Position numbers and translations under genes: made by a program. A DNA stretch of 64,000 nt from Nostoc sp. RI_552 (GTDB lineage Bacteria; Cyanobacteriota; Cyanobacteriia; Cyanobacteriales; Nostocaceae), in NCBI GenBank assembly GCA_016124525.1, contig WGNO01000007.1, positions 1-64,000 on the forward strand, read 5' to 3'. Below, in pieces: positions 19,995 through 29,842 of this stretch (positions within the stretch are counted from its first letter, which is position 1; every line of letters begins with the position of its first letter). Under the pieces are notes generated by a model. It was not told the origin of the DNA. It did not search any database and saw only the letters and a program-made list of their open reading frames with translations.

Positions 19995-20291
19995 TTAGTA
20001 GTCAAGGTAGGAGTATATATCTTTTAGCGGTTCAGTACAAATGTTCAGAAGATAATACACCCCTTTTGCCAGAATATTTGGTTAGATTACGTAAAATCAG
20101 CGATTCCGGCCATTTCGTGGCAGTCATCAAAACCTTGCTCTTGTTCTGAGTGGCAGATGAAACTGGCAGTAGCAACGTAGAGATGCACAAGAGATCAGAA
20201 AGGCAATTACTTATGTCTGTTGGCTCTTGCTTCTTTCCATATTGCCATAATTATCGCTATATGGAACAAAATTACTCGCAGAACAAGTGTG
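19995..20291. other. Intergenic region upstream of pipX
   Basis: About 300 bases between the EcfT-like stop and pipX start. Small open frames on the plus strand here show no family character. The sequence TATATA lies about 30 bases upstream of the pipX ATG and could be part of its promoter. Confidence 0.4.
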
Positions 20292-21218
20292 TTAAGCTAA
20301 ATTACCTAAAAATAGCCTGGCACCCCAAAATAGGGTGAGAATGGCGATGGCTAGCCAGTCTCTAGCTTTAAGGCTTAATTCATGCCATTTGACTTGATGT
20401 TCATTGGGGCTAGTAAAGCCACGCACCATCATTGCACTGGCCATTTGTTCTGCTCGCAATAGTAGATTGTTTAACAGTCTCTCTGCTACTATTATCCACA
20501 CTTTGGCAGATCCTTTTAACCCTAATTTTTTCCAATTAATTGCCCTGGTCATCACAGAACGAATTAAGTTTTGCACTTCTTCTAAAACTAGGGGGATAAA
20601 TCGCAAAGACAAAGTTAAAGTCAGTGCGATTTCAGTTACAGGTACTTTTAAGCCTCGCAGAGGCTGCATCAAGCTTTCTATAGCAGTGGTGATCTCTTCG
20701 GGTGCGGTTGTCAAGAGATACAGGTTGCTGCTGTAAATTACTGTAAATATAATAGTACTGACTCTGATAGCCAAATCAATTGAGCGCCGAGTTACTTTGA
20801 CAGGCCCTTGGTGAAATAAGATGTAGTTGTAGTCTTTATTATCCCTTGTTGGTGCCGAAACAAGATTGGTGTTGCTGCCGTTTGCTGGCTGGGTTATGAC
20901 TTGTGCGCTAGTTGGTAGACGTGGTTGATATTTTACACCCAAACCATCAGGACTGATACTGATAATTAGGAAGACGAACAGCGCTAAGGTTAATAGCCAC
21001 CCCATTTGCTGTTTCCACACTCGCCGGGGTATTCTGGCTAATATGGTGGAGATAATTAATAGCACAACCAGGATGATCCGCCATTGGTTGTTTGCAAAGG
21101 TGTAGCTAGTCAGAAGGCTCATCAACCAAGCAATTTTGACACGCGGATCGAGTTTGTGTAGCCAGGTTTGTGGTTGTTCTAGATAAAGTCCAATTGGTAG
21201 CGATCGCAGTAAATCCAT
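20292..21218 (-). CDS. EcfT/CbiQ-family energy-coupling transporter membrane protein
   Basis: 308 residues with a typical EcfT layout: an N-terminal LDPRVKIAWLMSLLTSYTF, several membrane segments (about 28-100 and 155-175), and the cytoplasmic coupling helices with the paired Ala-Arg-Gly-type motifs (ERLLNNLLLRAEQMASAMMVRGF, about 250-272) that contact the ATPases. An unusual polar loop of about 50 residues (115-150) separates the first membrane helices. The substrate is unknown: no S-component or ATPase gene is nearby. It lies between der and pipX, a conserved cyanobacterial neighbourhood. Confidence 0.88.
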   Translation of the reverse strand: MDLLRSLPIGLYLEQPQTWLHKLDPRVKIAWLMSLLTSYTFANNQWRIILVVLLIISTILARIPRRVWKQQMGWLLTLALFVFLIISISPDGLGVKYQPRLPTSAQVITQPANGSNTNLVSAPTRDNKDYNYILFHQGPVKVTRRSIDLAIRVSTIIFTVIYSSNLYLLTTAPEEITTAIESLMQPLRGLKVPVTEIALTLTLSLRFIPLVLEEVQNLIRSVMTRAINWKKLGLKGSAKVWIIVAERLLNNLLLRAEQMASAMMVRGFTSPNEHQVKWHELSLKARDWLAIAILTLFWGARLFLGNLA

Positions 21219-21349
21219 TTTTGAGTGCTGGGTAATAGAAAGTCAGAGCTTGATTTAACTATTTTGACCTGACACATGCTGAAATATTTTGTTAATGGCT
21301 AGAATATTTTGCTGTTAGGTTCAACAGTGAAGTTGCTGGTGTTAGTCTA

Positions 21350-21508
21350 TGTTACACAGCACAAAAATGCAGCAATTCTCGTACCCGTAGATTTAGTTAT
21401 GGTTGTGAGTTACAAAGAAGAGATGTAAAGGGAGCAGTAAATATTCTGAATCTAGCAAAAAATAGGAGGGCGTCCCAAAATCAACGCCACAGGAGTTTAA
21501 GCCTCTAG
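21350..21508 (+). pseudogene. TnpB (IS200/IS605-type) C-terminal fossil
   Basis: One frame reads CYTAQKCSNSRTRRF, YGCELQRRDVKGAVNILNLA and ends at a TAG at 21506. This matches the end of TnpB: a Cys-containing zinc-ribbon region followed by the RuvC-III RDVxGAxNIL segment. Some zinc cysteines have become Ser or Arg, and nothing of the upstream TnpB is present, so it is a dead remnant. It lies between the EcfT-like gene and der. Confidence 0.75.
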
Positions 21509-21554
21509 TTTCCTTGGTCTAAGCCTGGTTGAGCAAGTTTTGAGGGTGAATGTA

Positions 21555-21584
21555 CAATTCCCTCGCCTAAAGGCGAGGGAATTG
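21555..21584. terminator. Perfect 14-bp palindrome at the end of der
   Basis: CAATTCCCTCGCCT is followed after AA by its exact complement; the hairpin abuts the der stop codon. It can serve as the der terminator, and it may also be the right-end hairpin left by the IS200/IS605-like element whose TnpB fossil lies just to its left. Confidence 0.8.
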
Positions 21585-22949
21585 TCAATTAACACGAGTT
21601 GCTTTATTAGCACTACCAACTTCCATATCCCGGACTTTTTTACTGCGCCAGAGTAAACGGATGGGTGTGCCTTTAAATCCTAATTGTTGGCGGAATTGCC
21701 GTTCAATGTAACGCCGATAGTTCTCATTAAAGCGTTTAGCTTCGTTGACGAATAGGGCAATGGTTGGTGGTTGGACAGCTACTTGAGTTCCATAATAGAT
21801 TTTGCCCTGACGGCCACTTCTAGAAACTGGCGGTGAATGCCAACTCACGGCATCTGTGAGGACTTCGTTAATTACAGATGTACTGACACGGCGTTTGTGC
21901 GATTCGGCTGCTTGATTTACCAGGTCTAAAATTTTGTCCACCCGTTTTCCTGTGGAAGCACTCACAAAAATAGTTTCTGCCCATTCTGTAAAGTGTAACC
22001 GGGCTTCTAGACTTTTTTCGTAGTCGTAAATGGTGTATGAATCTTTTTCAATAGCATCCCATTTATTGACAACGATAATGCAAGCTCGACCTTCGTCGAT
22101 GATCCGTCCGGCTAATTTTTGGTCTTGTTCTGTGACTCCATCTAAGGCATCAATGACCAATAAAACCACATCAGCGCGACGAATAGCTTTGAAGGCACGG
22201 TTAATGCTGAAGAATTCTGTGCCGTATTCTATTTGTTTTTTTCTGCGAATGCCGGCGGTATCAATTAAACGATAAATTTGCCCATTACGTTGGACAACGG
22301 TATCAATGGCATCGCGTGTAGTCCCGGAAATGGGGCTAACAATTGACCTTTGTTCGCCAACCAAAGTATTTAATAAACTGGATTTGCCCACATTGGGGCG
22401 ACCGATAATAGCGACCTTAATTTCGTTAGTTTCTTTTTCTTCGGCGACGACGGGGATGTGACTAATTAACTCGTCAAGTAATTCGCCGGTACCATTGCCA
22501 TGAATTGCGGAGATGGGGAAGGGTTCCCCCAATCCTAATGACCAAAATTCTGAGGCTTGAACTGTGCCTAGTTCTGGAGATTCACATTTATTCACAGCCA
22601 GGAAGACCGGTACGGCTTGTTGGCGTAACCAGGTAGCAATTTCTTGATCAGATGCTGTGGTCCCTGTTTTACCGTCTACAACAAAGATAGCGGCACTGGC
22701 TTCTGTAAGGGCTGTGAGTGCTTGTTGGCGAATTAGTGGCAGGAATTCAGTATCATCGTTAAATACTAAGCCACCTGTGTCTACAACTAGAAATTCACGA
22801 TCGCGCCAGTAAGATGGTACGTAAGTGCGATCGCGTGTCACACCCGGTTCGTCGTGGACAATCGCCGTTTGTTCCCCGGCGAGACGATTAACCAGGGTGG
22901 ATTTGCCCACATTGGGGCGACCGATAATAGCAACAATTGGCAGTCCCAT
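21585..22949 (-). CDS. der: Ribosome-assembly GTPase Der (EngA)
   Basis: 454 residues with two tandem GTPase domains, the hallmark of Der: [10 protein letters not shown] near residue 10 and [10 protein letters not shown] near 183, each with DTGG/DTAG G3 motifs and NKCE/NKWD G4 motifs, then a C-terminal KH-like domain ending in [12 protein letters not shown]. It acts in 50S subunit maturation. The extreme C-terminus ends at the palindrome described at 21555-21584. Confidence 0.97.
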   Translation of the reverse strand: MGLPIVAIIGRPNVGKSTLVNRLAGEQTAIVHDEPGVTRDRTYVPSYWRDREFLVVDTGGLVFNDDTEFLPLIRQQALTALTEASAAIFVVDGKTGTTASDQEIATWLRQQAVPVFLAVNKCESPELGTVQASEFWSLGLGEPFPISAIHGNGTGELLDELISHIPVVAEEKETNEIKVAIIGRPNVGKSSLLNTLVGEQRSIVSPISGTTRDAIDTVVQRNGQIYRLIDTAGIRRKKQIEYGTEFFSINRAFKAIRRADVVLLVIDALDGVTEQDQKLAGRIIDEGRACIIVVNKWDAIEKDSYTIYDYEKSLEARLHFTEWAETIFVSASTGKRVDKILDLVNQAAESHKRRVSTSVINEVLTDAVSWHSPPVSRSGRQGKIYYGTQVAVQPPTIALFVNEAKRFNENYRRYIERQFRQQLGFKGTPIRLLWRSKKVRDMEVGSANKATRVN

Positions 22950-23039
22950 AAAACCAGGGCGAATGAGATAAACAATTATTGTATCACTTATTTACATTTT
23001 AACTACCTTAATTCTTTATTTAATTTATCCACCCTCAAG

Positions 23040-23975
23040 ATGTTTCACTGCCAAATTTCAATAAATAGCACAATTAGGAGGTGTGGCAGTCACGTTCCAG
23101 GAGTTTATGCCTTGAGAAATTCTAAGTGGCCAAAAAAAGCGAGTAGATTAGCCTTTAGATGTTTAAGGTGGTGTTTTCTGTTAGGCTGGTGTACTTTACT
23201 GTACGCCAGGTTAATTGAACCAAATTGGATTGCAATCAATTTTTTGCAATTGACTTTACCTCACCTCCCCTGGGAGTTCAATGGCTATGGCATTGTGCAA
23301 ATCAGTGATATTCACCGAGATAGATGGATGACCGCCCAACGTATTAGGCGTATTGTTCGTTTAGTAAATCAACAATAGCCAAACCTAGTAGCGATTACAG
23401 GTGATTTAATCACTCGTAATTTGCCGCAGTTTATACCGTCTTTGGGGTCTACCCTGGGTGAACTTAAGCCTAAAGATGTGACTGTGGCGATACTGGGCAA
23501 TCATGACCACGAAAATGATGCTCAGGCCATTGTACGAGTCCTAGAACAAAGTGGTGTTGTTCACCTTGATAATGAAGTTTATACTTTAAGGCGTGGTCAT
23601 GCCATTTTACACATTGCTGGTGTAGATGATGTTGCTATGGGTAAAGACCGTTTAGATTTGGTCTTGGAGAAGTTACCTCGTGGGGGTGCAGCAGTTTTAC
23701 TCGCACACGAACCGGATTTTGCTCAGTCTAGTGCTATGACTAAGCGGTTTGATTTGCAACTATCAGGACATTCTCATGGTGGACAGGTGCGTTTACCTTT
23801 TTTGAAACCGCCGATTTTACCTCCTTGGGGTAAAAGCTATTATTCGGGATTTTATCAAGTGGGAGATACGCAATTGTACACTAACAGTGGTTTGGGTATG
23901 ACAGGACTGTGTCTGCGCTTTTTTGCTCGTCCGGAGATTACGGTTTTTACTTTAGTTGCACCTGGTGTTGATTAA
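23040..23975 (+). pseudogene. Metallophosphoesterase (YaeI-like) interrupted by one TAG
   Basis: From an ATG at 23040 the frame encodes a basic N-terminus, a membrane segment (CFLLGWCTLLYARL) and the start of a calcineurin-like phosphoesterase (VQISDIH). A TAG at 23376 interrupts LVNQQ-stop-PNLVAITGDL, after which the same frame continues without shift: GNHDH, AHEPD, SGHSHGGQVRLP and the C-terminus (stop 23975). All metal-binding motifs are intact, so the only visible lesion is CAG or CAA to TAG. This means a very recent pseudogene, read-through, a sequencing error, or re-initiation at 23421, which would lack the first motifs. Confidence 0.85.
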
Positions 23976-24076
23976 TTTCTTTACTGGAATAAAAGCAGTT
24001 AGCTCACAGATTTTTAGCTTTGGGATTAATTCAAATTGACTTGATTTAGACACTATTGTAAAATTGGGTGTTGTGG

Positions 24077-24154
24077 CCGGGCAAAGGGAATCTTAAGATT
24101 GTAAACAGACAACCTCTGTTTAGGCGAGGAAACTCCTCTAAGTAGGTTGCCTGG
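24077..24154 (+). ncRNA. Candidate structured RNA before the b561-like gene
   Basis: An 8-bp closing stem (CCGGGCAA 24077-24084 with TTGCCTGG 24147-24154, one G-U pair) encloses three hairpins: AATC/GATT (24089-24100), AAACAGA/TCTGTTT (24103-24121) and GAG-GAAA-CTC with a GNRA loop (24126-24135, stem extendable). That is more order than chance usually gives. It lies 64 bases before the ATG of the b561-like gene. It lacks the T-loop and anticodon features of a tRNA, and I do not recognise a riboswitch class. Confidence 0.4.
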
Positions 24155-24218
24155 ATAAAGCAATGATACCCCATGGTTTCAGCCGTGGCACTGTCCGAAA
24201 AAAATCCTCAATTAACTT

Positions 24219-24944
24219 ATGAGCAGTTCAGCACCCTATCAACCTTTGTTGTTGAGAATTTTGCATGGGATGAGTGCAACTTTAGTAATTACCGCCGTCA
24301 TTACTGGATTCTTGGTTTACAACACATTCGACAAAAGATTTGGACAAATCCCCGTTGCAAAAATTGAGCCGATACAGGATATTCACGGTACTGTAGCTTT
24401 ATTTTTTTTACTTTTGTTACCAGTTTTTGCACTTTATAGCTTTCATGCTGGAGAAAAGCGCCTATTACAACCAGACTCTATAAAAAAACTCAAACAAATT
24501 GGTAAGCCAATTTGGTGGGTGAGTATGCAACGTATCGTCAATACTCTCATGCTGATGGCTTCGGTGGTGGCGGTGATATCTGGAAGAATGATGAAAGAAG
24601 AATGGCTACCTTTAGGTGAACTTGATCACTGGTGGTATTATTTTCATCTCATAGCTTGGGTGATTATGGTTTTTTGTTTAGCGATTCATCTTTTGATGTC
24701 TGCTAAAGTAGGTGGTGCGCCCTTATTGCTATCAATGCTGTCATGGAAATTCCGCCCAGGGGATAGTCCGAGAAACTGGTATAGTCGTTTGCGTGATTGG
24801 GGGAGTAATTTTTCTCATGATTTTAATGGTAAGATTAGTCAATTAATACAGAGTAATTTTTCACTGAGAATTATTGAGGTTACTGTATTGCTGGGGATTG
24901 CAACAGCATTTGTGTTACCACTGTTGTTTTCTGGTGGTGAATAA
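24219..24944 (+). CDS. Cytochrome b561-like (b/b6 domain) membrane protein
   Basis: 241 residues with about four to five membrane helices. Candidate haem-ligand histidines occur in pairs of helices: LLRILHGMSATLV, QDIHGTVALFFLL, and WYYFHLIAWVIMVFCLAIHLLM. This is the layout of membrane-bound b-type cytochromes of the b561/DUF4405-like group; the redox partner is unknown. A polar region (about 175-205) precedes the last helix. The neighbours give no pathway. Another open frame overlapping its start (24173-24367) is a shadow. Confidence 0.75.
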   Translation: MSSSAPYQPLLLRILHGMSATLVITAVITGFLVYNTFDKRFGQIPVAKIEPIQDIHGTVALFFLLLLPVFALYSFHAGEKRLLQPDSIKKLKQIGKPIWWVSMQRIVNTLMLMASVVAVISGRMMKEEWLPLGELDHWWYYFHLIAWVIMVFCLAIHLLMSAKVGGAPLLLSMLSWKFRPGDSPRNWYSRLRDWGSNFSHDFNGKISQLIQSNFSLRIIEVTVLLGIATAFVLPLLFSGGE

Positions 24945-24989
24945 TATCATGTCGGGATCATCCTGAGGATAAAAGCGATATTCTGGTGT

Positions 24990-26099
24990 TTAACGTAATG
25001 AGCGAAAAATCACGCGTCCTGGAATTTCTTCTTGATTAATACGGGCATAAACCCGCAGACAAGTTAAAACTTCTCCAGGAACACCGCCACTGTTGAGTTG
25101 TAAATCGTCTTGTGAAAAAGGGCAAACATCGGCGTATATTCCAGATAATTGACGGATTCTGACGTTAGAACCCATATTAATAGCTTTTTGAGTCATCTTT
25201 TTTAAAATGCGGCGAGATTCCTGCTGTAAGTTACCCCACCAAGAATAACGCTCAACTGGTGGGATAAATACTAAGGAGTGTATTGCTTCATCCATGTCTA
25301 TCCATGCACGCAGACTTAACAACTCATCAGAATTTGACTCTGCATCTTGTAGACGACGCCAGCGATCGCTTAAGGTATTAATATATTGAGTTCGTTGTTC
25401 TGGCTGGGATTGTAAGGGCATAATATCAAAGCTAAATACGCTTTTTAAGGCATGATGTAAATCCGGATCTATTTCTATAAATCTGAGGAATAAATGTACA
25501 ACACCAGCGAAATAATATAAATTTCCATATTCATCAGTTGGGTTAATACCAGTATTTAATAATGCTTTTTCAGATAAACATAATCCTTGAGCTTTCACAA
25601 CACCGTTAAGTCCGGGGTAAATAATTTCATCTCGGCTAAAGGGCAGTTTATCAACATACAAATTATCCGCTACTGCACCAATTTCTTGTGCTAAATCTAA
25701 AGCACGTTTTCGCCAAGCTGTAGCTAGATTTTCTGGAACTCGCAGTAGTTTACGGTGAATTTCGTTCCATAACTCAGCATCTGTTTGGCTTTGTAGTGAC
25801 GAATTGCCTAAATATACACTGAGTTCAGCGTCAGTATTAAAAGCTGACCGCAGATGAATGAGTTTTAACTCTTGTGGGGAGGATATAACGGCAATGGTAT
25901 CTTCTGGAGTAGAGTCTGGTGGCGGTTGTAATAAGGTGGAAATTTCTTGTAGTAACTCGTCACATATTTCCGTTCCCGGATCGAGGGGAAATGCTGTGCG
26001 GGCTTTATGTAATGTAGCTTCTAGTCCGTACAGACTAAATTTTAGTATTTTGGCTAACTCTGAGTTTTCTATTTCTAATAATTGGCGTAATTGGTGCAT
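24990..26099 (-). CDS. SrfA-position partner of the Hsp70/dynamin cassette, unknown function
   Basis: 369 residues from ATG 26099 (MHQLRQLLEIENSELAKIL); an in-frame ATG at 26135 adds 12 residues. I recognise no named domain. It looks soluble and mostly helical, with a C-terminal segment (NVRIRQLSGIYADVCPFSQDDLQLNSGGVPGE) of beta character. It is the third gene of a minus-strand cassette behind a dynamin-like GTPase and a giant Hsp70-fold protein. By position and size it corresponds to SrfA of SrfABC-type loci, which is an inference from context. Confidence 0.7.
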   Translation of the reverse strand: MHQLRQLLEIENSELAKILKFSLYGLEATLHKARTAFPLDPGTEICDELLQEISTLLQPPPDSTPEDTIAVISSPQELKLIHLRSAFNTDAELSVYLGNSSLQSQTDAELWNEIHRKLLRVPENLATAWRKRALDLAQEIGAVADNLYVDKLPFSRDEIIYPGLNGVVKAQGLCLSEKALLNTGINPTDEYGNLYYFAGVVHLFLRFIEIDPDLHHALKSVFSFDIMPLQSQPEQRTQYINTLSDRWRRLQDAESNSDELLSLRAWIDMDEAIHSLVFIPPVERYSWWGNLQQESRRILKKMTQKAINMGSNVRIRQLSGIYADVCPFSQDDLQLNSGGVPGEVLTCLRVYARINQEEIPGRVIFRSLR

Positions 26100-26282
26100 G
26101 AATATCAAGCAGGATAACGGAGGAACGAACCGCAAAGAGGAAAAAGCAAGGGTTATGGGGTTCTCCTCTGAGGGACTCTCGTAGCAAATGACATGAAAAA
26201 ATCAGAGTTTAAGTCCTATCATTTTTTCTGTTGATCTCACCCAGAGACGGTCAAAATTTTTGCCCCTGGGGGTGAATTACGG

Positions 26283-29200
26283 TTAATGTATGCCGCAAAA
26301 AGGATCCCGTTCTTTATCAACTTCGTTAGGTTGCAATTCTAATTCAGCAGGATAAACACATCCTTCTTGTTTAAGGCATTCTTGACTGGTAGATGTCCAA
26401 TAGGGAACTTCACCGGCGTGTATTCTGAGAATACCTTTGTTATCAATGGTTACACAATATTTACAAGGGTAATCTGTGGCGACATCTGGTTTATTCAATG
26501 CGCCAATTCGTATCCATTTTTTGGTATTAGTTGTCGGATCTGTTTGATAAATATAAAAGGTGTGTTGACTTGTTTGAGGAAACGGCGGTAAAGGATTACT
26601 AACCAAACCGTTTTCTGGGTCTTGTTCACTATTGTGTATATAGTGAAATTTGCGTAGTAATTTACTATCATCTTGATCTACTTCAAACACTAAATGATAA
26701 GCATTTGGTTGATCTACAGTTGCAGATTCAATGACATTGACGGCAATATCACCATCATATAATTTTTGATGTGGACGTTCTACTGCAATATTCCACTTCA
26801 ATTTTCCATCAGTAAATAAAGTTGATGTTTCCGAAGCTGCTAATAATGCTGCACCCACATCAATACCAGGAACGTCAATTAAATAATGGGGATTTCCTTG
26901 ACAAAGTAAGACGCTAAATTGCAGAGTTTGGTCAATTTCAAACTGGATTTTAATTTTTTTGAGAAACTCTGCTTCCTGCATTCCCAGTTTCTTCATCAGG
27001 TTTTTACCATCAAAGCTACCCCAAAGTCGTAAGTCTCCTTCTTCGTAGTCTTGGCGATAAATAATATTAGTTAATTGTATCCCTTGCCATTCTGTACGCA
27101 CCTTGGCGGCTGTTTCGGAGGGAGAGATTTGATGGAGTTCTTGTCCGGTTTTAAAGATGGGTAAAAGTTCGTTGCTTTGGGTTTTGCGTTTGAAGTTACA
27201 AGGCAGATAATAAAATAGATTTTTTACATCTATTTCTAGCTGATTTGCTCCTTTACGTAGCAATTCTTTAGACTCTTCGGGATCAAATCTCAGCCTTCGC
27301 AGTTTTTCTGCGTAACAAGCACCGGCTGAAGTGGCTAGTTTAGTGAACTCCAAAACAAAAGTAATTCGCTCTGGGTTCCATACGAAATATGGAGAGTTAC
27401 TAAATTCTTGGTAGATGTGTCGCTGTACTAAGTCAAGATTACAGGTTTTGCCAGATAAAATCAACCAATCAACTTTATGTGTGTTCCAAGAATCTATGTT
27501 CTGGTCTTGAAAACCTAAACGACTTTCCATGAGTCCTTTGGCGATGCCAATACCTTCTTTAATGGTGGAAGAAGCGGCTCGTTCAAATTGCTGGTTGTCT
27601 AGTATAATGGAGATATTATCAGGATTTCTGACTTGGAATTTAATTCCACTTTGACTTAAAATTTCAGAAATTTGTCGTTCAGAAAGTGCAAAAGTTAGGA
27701 CAGGATTATCTGCTGGTGGTTTTTGCCCTAGTTTGAGTTTAGCTGCTTCGGCATGATCCCAGAGAGTATAAAAAGTTTGTAGGCGTTGGGGTGCTTGTTG
27801 CCATCGGCTAGGTATTACTTTTTCCGCAGTATCTAGGGCATCTTTGTAAGCAGCATCACCGTCTGGGTTTTCTTTATCTACACATTTTAATAAACTGCCA
27901 CTTTTGAATTTTCCTTCTTCCAGAAAACGCTCGTTTAACTCAGAGGTAATTAAATCTTCTAGCTTTTCGCTATCAAGATCACCTGTGGTTACTGCTGTTA
28001 ATAAAAAGTCAGCGATCGCCACTTTCAATAATCGAAATAATCGCAGGGTAATTAATTCGCCGCCTAATTGTAAATGTCCGGAAGAACCTAATAGTTTGGG
28101 CGTCAGTTTATAATAACGTCCCCCTAAACCTCTGTCTTCATGTACAGCAAAGAACGGGGTTCTATCTTCTAAAGTTAGTTCAATTAAGGCTAAGTCCGTG
28201 GTTCCCCCGCCGATATCTAAGACCAGAACATTTTGTGACCATTTATTATCTACTTGGCGACAACGGGTTTTAAATGACTCAATACCAATGTTGAGATTAC
28301 CGCCAAATTCTCTCCACAGAAAAAATATTGCCACTGAGACGGCTTCATCATAAGCAGTTTGTACGTCATCAATACCCAATTGTTCGACTAATTCCTTCAC
28401 TTCCTTACGCACTAATGGCGGGGCGACGGTGGGGTAGGTAACAACGGCTGTGAGAAAATCTCCCTCAGAAAACCTGCGTCTAGCGCGTTGGCGGTAATCT
28501 TCAGTTAGCTCAATTAAATGCGCCCAAGCTGCTTGGATGAGTTCGTTAACATTAATTATTTCTGATTGACCATCCAACATTACGGGGAAAGAACGATCCT
28601 GACCAAAATAGCGCTTGGGTGAATGGTGAAATCTGCTGATAATTTCCTTTAAAGAAACACTTGTACCGTGAGCAATGGCTTTTTTTCTGTTGTCCCTGGC
28701 CTCCCTACCCATGCGTAATTGGAAATCTGTCAAGCTAGCAATTTCCAATTCGCTGGGAATTTCTGTATCAAGCCGATTAATATCTAAGATAACTGGAATT
28801 AAATTTTGCGATTCTAAGGTAGGTACACGGAAAACTTCATGGTAGATTTGGTAAAGTTTTTTGCTAGCAGCCCGCCGGAATTTGTCGCTGTTACCTAGAC
28901 ATAATTCCACTTGGCGAATTGCTTCTAAAAATCGTTCTTTTTGATCACTTTGAAAGACTTCTCCCAAACAATGGGGTTCAATTTCTAGGTTTTTGCTAAT
29001 GTCAGCAATGAATTTTTCCCAGTCATGAGCATTGACATCAGGTAAAGCCAGTGATGTGGGAGAACTTAACCATTCTCCCATACGTTGGCGCAACCGTATT
29101 TCTTGTTCTTTAGGTAAAATTTCAGCAATTGGTACTTCAATGGGGTCGAAGAGAGTAACTGTAGAATTGGATGTGCCAAAATCTAGTGCAAACCATCCCG

Positions 29201-29687
29201 GAAATCTTTTCTGTGGTTTTTTGCTACTTTTTTTGGAGATATATTTCTCAATTTCTACAGGGCTATTGATAACATCAGTATCAATTATTTCATCGTCAAA
29301 AATCATTGGTGACCACAGATAGCATGAAGCGCTAGTCTGTCTAGGTTCAGATAGTAATGGGTCTCCTAAAGGATCAGAATCAAAGTACTCAACAATAACT
29401 TCTAATGTACAGTTAATTGGTTCGATTAAAGGACGCTCTAATTTACAAGGATATTGCTCTAATTGACCGATTTGGGAAATTTTAGGAGTTACAGAATCAA
29501 ATGGTTTATATGCTTTTTTGATTTGTACTGCTAATTCCTCTGGTGTGCCGGTAACAATACAATTAATTCTGGCAATGTGAGGTACATTATCCCCAGATGC
29601 TACAAGTTGGATACTTGGTAATTCCAAGTATTCGTTTTCTTTGACACGCACTTGGAAGTTAGGTGCAAGGCGAATTTCTACAGGCAT
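26283..29687 (-). CDS. Large Hsp70/actin-fold ATPase, SrfB-like
   Basis: 1134 residues. An N-terminal beta-rich part (1-160) precedes an Hsp70/actin ATPase core: phosphate-1 motif FALDFGTSNSTVTLFD (about 166-181), phosphate-2 motif VLVLDIGGGTTDLALIEL (about 490), and an adenosine motif LILSGKTCNLDLVQ (about 750). The C-terminal 350 residues are unnamed and end in a Cys-containing tail. It is much longer than DnaK and has no DnaK-type peptide-binding domain that I can see. SrfB-family proteins have this build. It probably acts with the GTPase encoded 155 bases upstream. Confidence 0.85.
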   Translation of the reverse strand: MPVEIRLAPNFQVRVKENEYLELPSIQLVASGDNVPHIARINCIVTGTPEELAVQIKKAYKPFDSVTPKISQIGQLEQYPCKLERPLIEPINCTLEVIVEYFDSDPLGDPLLSEPRQTSASCYLWSPMIFDDEIIDTDVINSPVEIEKYISKKSSKKPQKRFPGWFALDFGTSNSTVTLFDPIEVPIAEILPKEQEIRLRQRMGEWLSSPTSLALPDVNAHDWEKFIADISKNLEIEPHCLGEVFQSDQKERFLEAIRQVELCLGNSDKFRRAASKKLYQIYHEVFRVPTLESQNLIPVILDINRLDTEIPSELEIASLTDFQLRMGREARDNRKKAIAHGTSVSLKEIISRFHHSPKRYFGQDRSFPVMLDGQSEIINVNELIQAAWAHLIELTEDYRQRARRRFSEGDFLTAVVTYPTVAPPLVRKEVKELVEQLGIDDVQTAYDEAVSVAIFFLWREFGGNLNIGIESFKTRCRQVDNKWSQNVLVLDIGGGTTDLALIELTLEDRTPFFAVHEDRGLGGRYYKLTPKLLGSSGHLQLGGELITLRLFRLLKVAIADFLLTAVTTGDLDSEKLEDLITSELNERFLEEGKFKSGSLLKCVDKENPDGDAAYKDALDTAEKVIPSRWQQAPQRLQTFYTLWDHAEAAKLKLGQKPPADNPVLTFALSERQISEILSQSGIKFQVRNPDNISIILDNQQFERAASSTIKEGIGIAKGLMESRLGFQDQNIDSWNTHKVDWLILSGKTCNLDLVQRHIYQEFSNSPYFVWNPERITFVLEFTKLATSAGACYAEKLRRLRFDPEESKELLRKGANQLEIDVKNLFYYLPCNFKRKTQSNELLPIFKTGQELHQISPSETAAKVRTEWQGIQLTNIIYRQDYEEGDLRLWGSFDGKNLMKKLGMQEAEFLKKIKIQFEIDQTLQFSVLLCQGNPHYLIDVPGIDVGAALLAASETSTLFTDGKLKWNIAVERPHQKLYDGDIAVNVIESATVDQPNAYHLVFEVDQDDSKLLRKFHYIHNSEQDPENGLVSNPLPPFPQTSQHTFYIYQTDPTTNTKKWIRIGALNKPDVATDYPCKYCVTIDNKGILRIHAGEVPYWTSTSQECLKQEGCVYPAELELQPNEVDKERDPFCGIH

Positions 29688-29842
29688 TTATTTCTCCTTA
29701 TATTAATGATTCAATTAGGAAATTGGTCAGCCATCGCTGAGTTAAAATACTGCCACTATGAAAAATATCTCAAACGATATTTTAAAATTACTATGCAAAA
29801 TAAAAAATTCTTAACTTCCTGTACAAGAAAGCAGGGAATTTT

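Noticed and set aside
20150-20338. 62-codon plus-strand ORF between the EcfT-like gene and pipX
   Set aside because: It runs antisense into the EcfT-like gene and shows no domain or credible start signal.
24077-24154. tRNA gene before the b561-like gene
   Set aside because: Length and cloverleaf-like pairing are suggestive, but there is no T-loop (GTTCGA) and no plausible 7-base anticodon loop.
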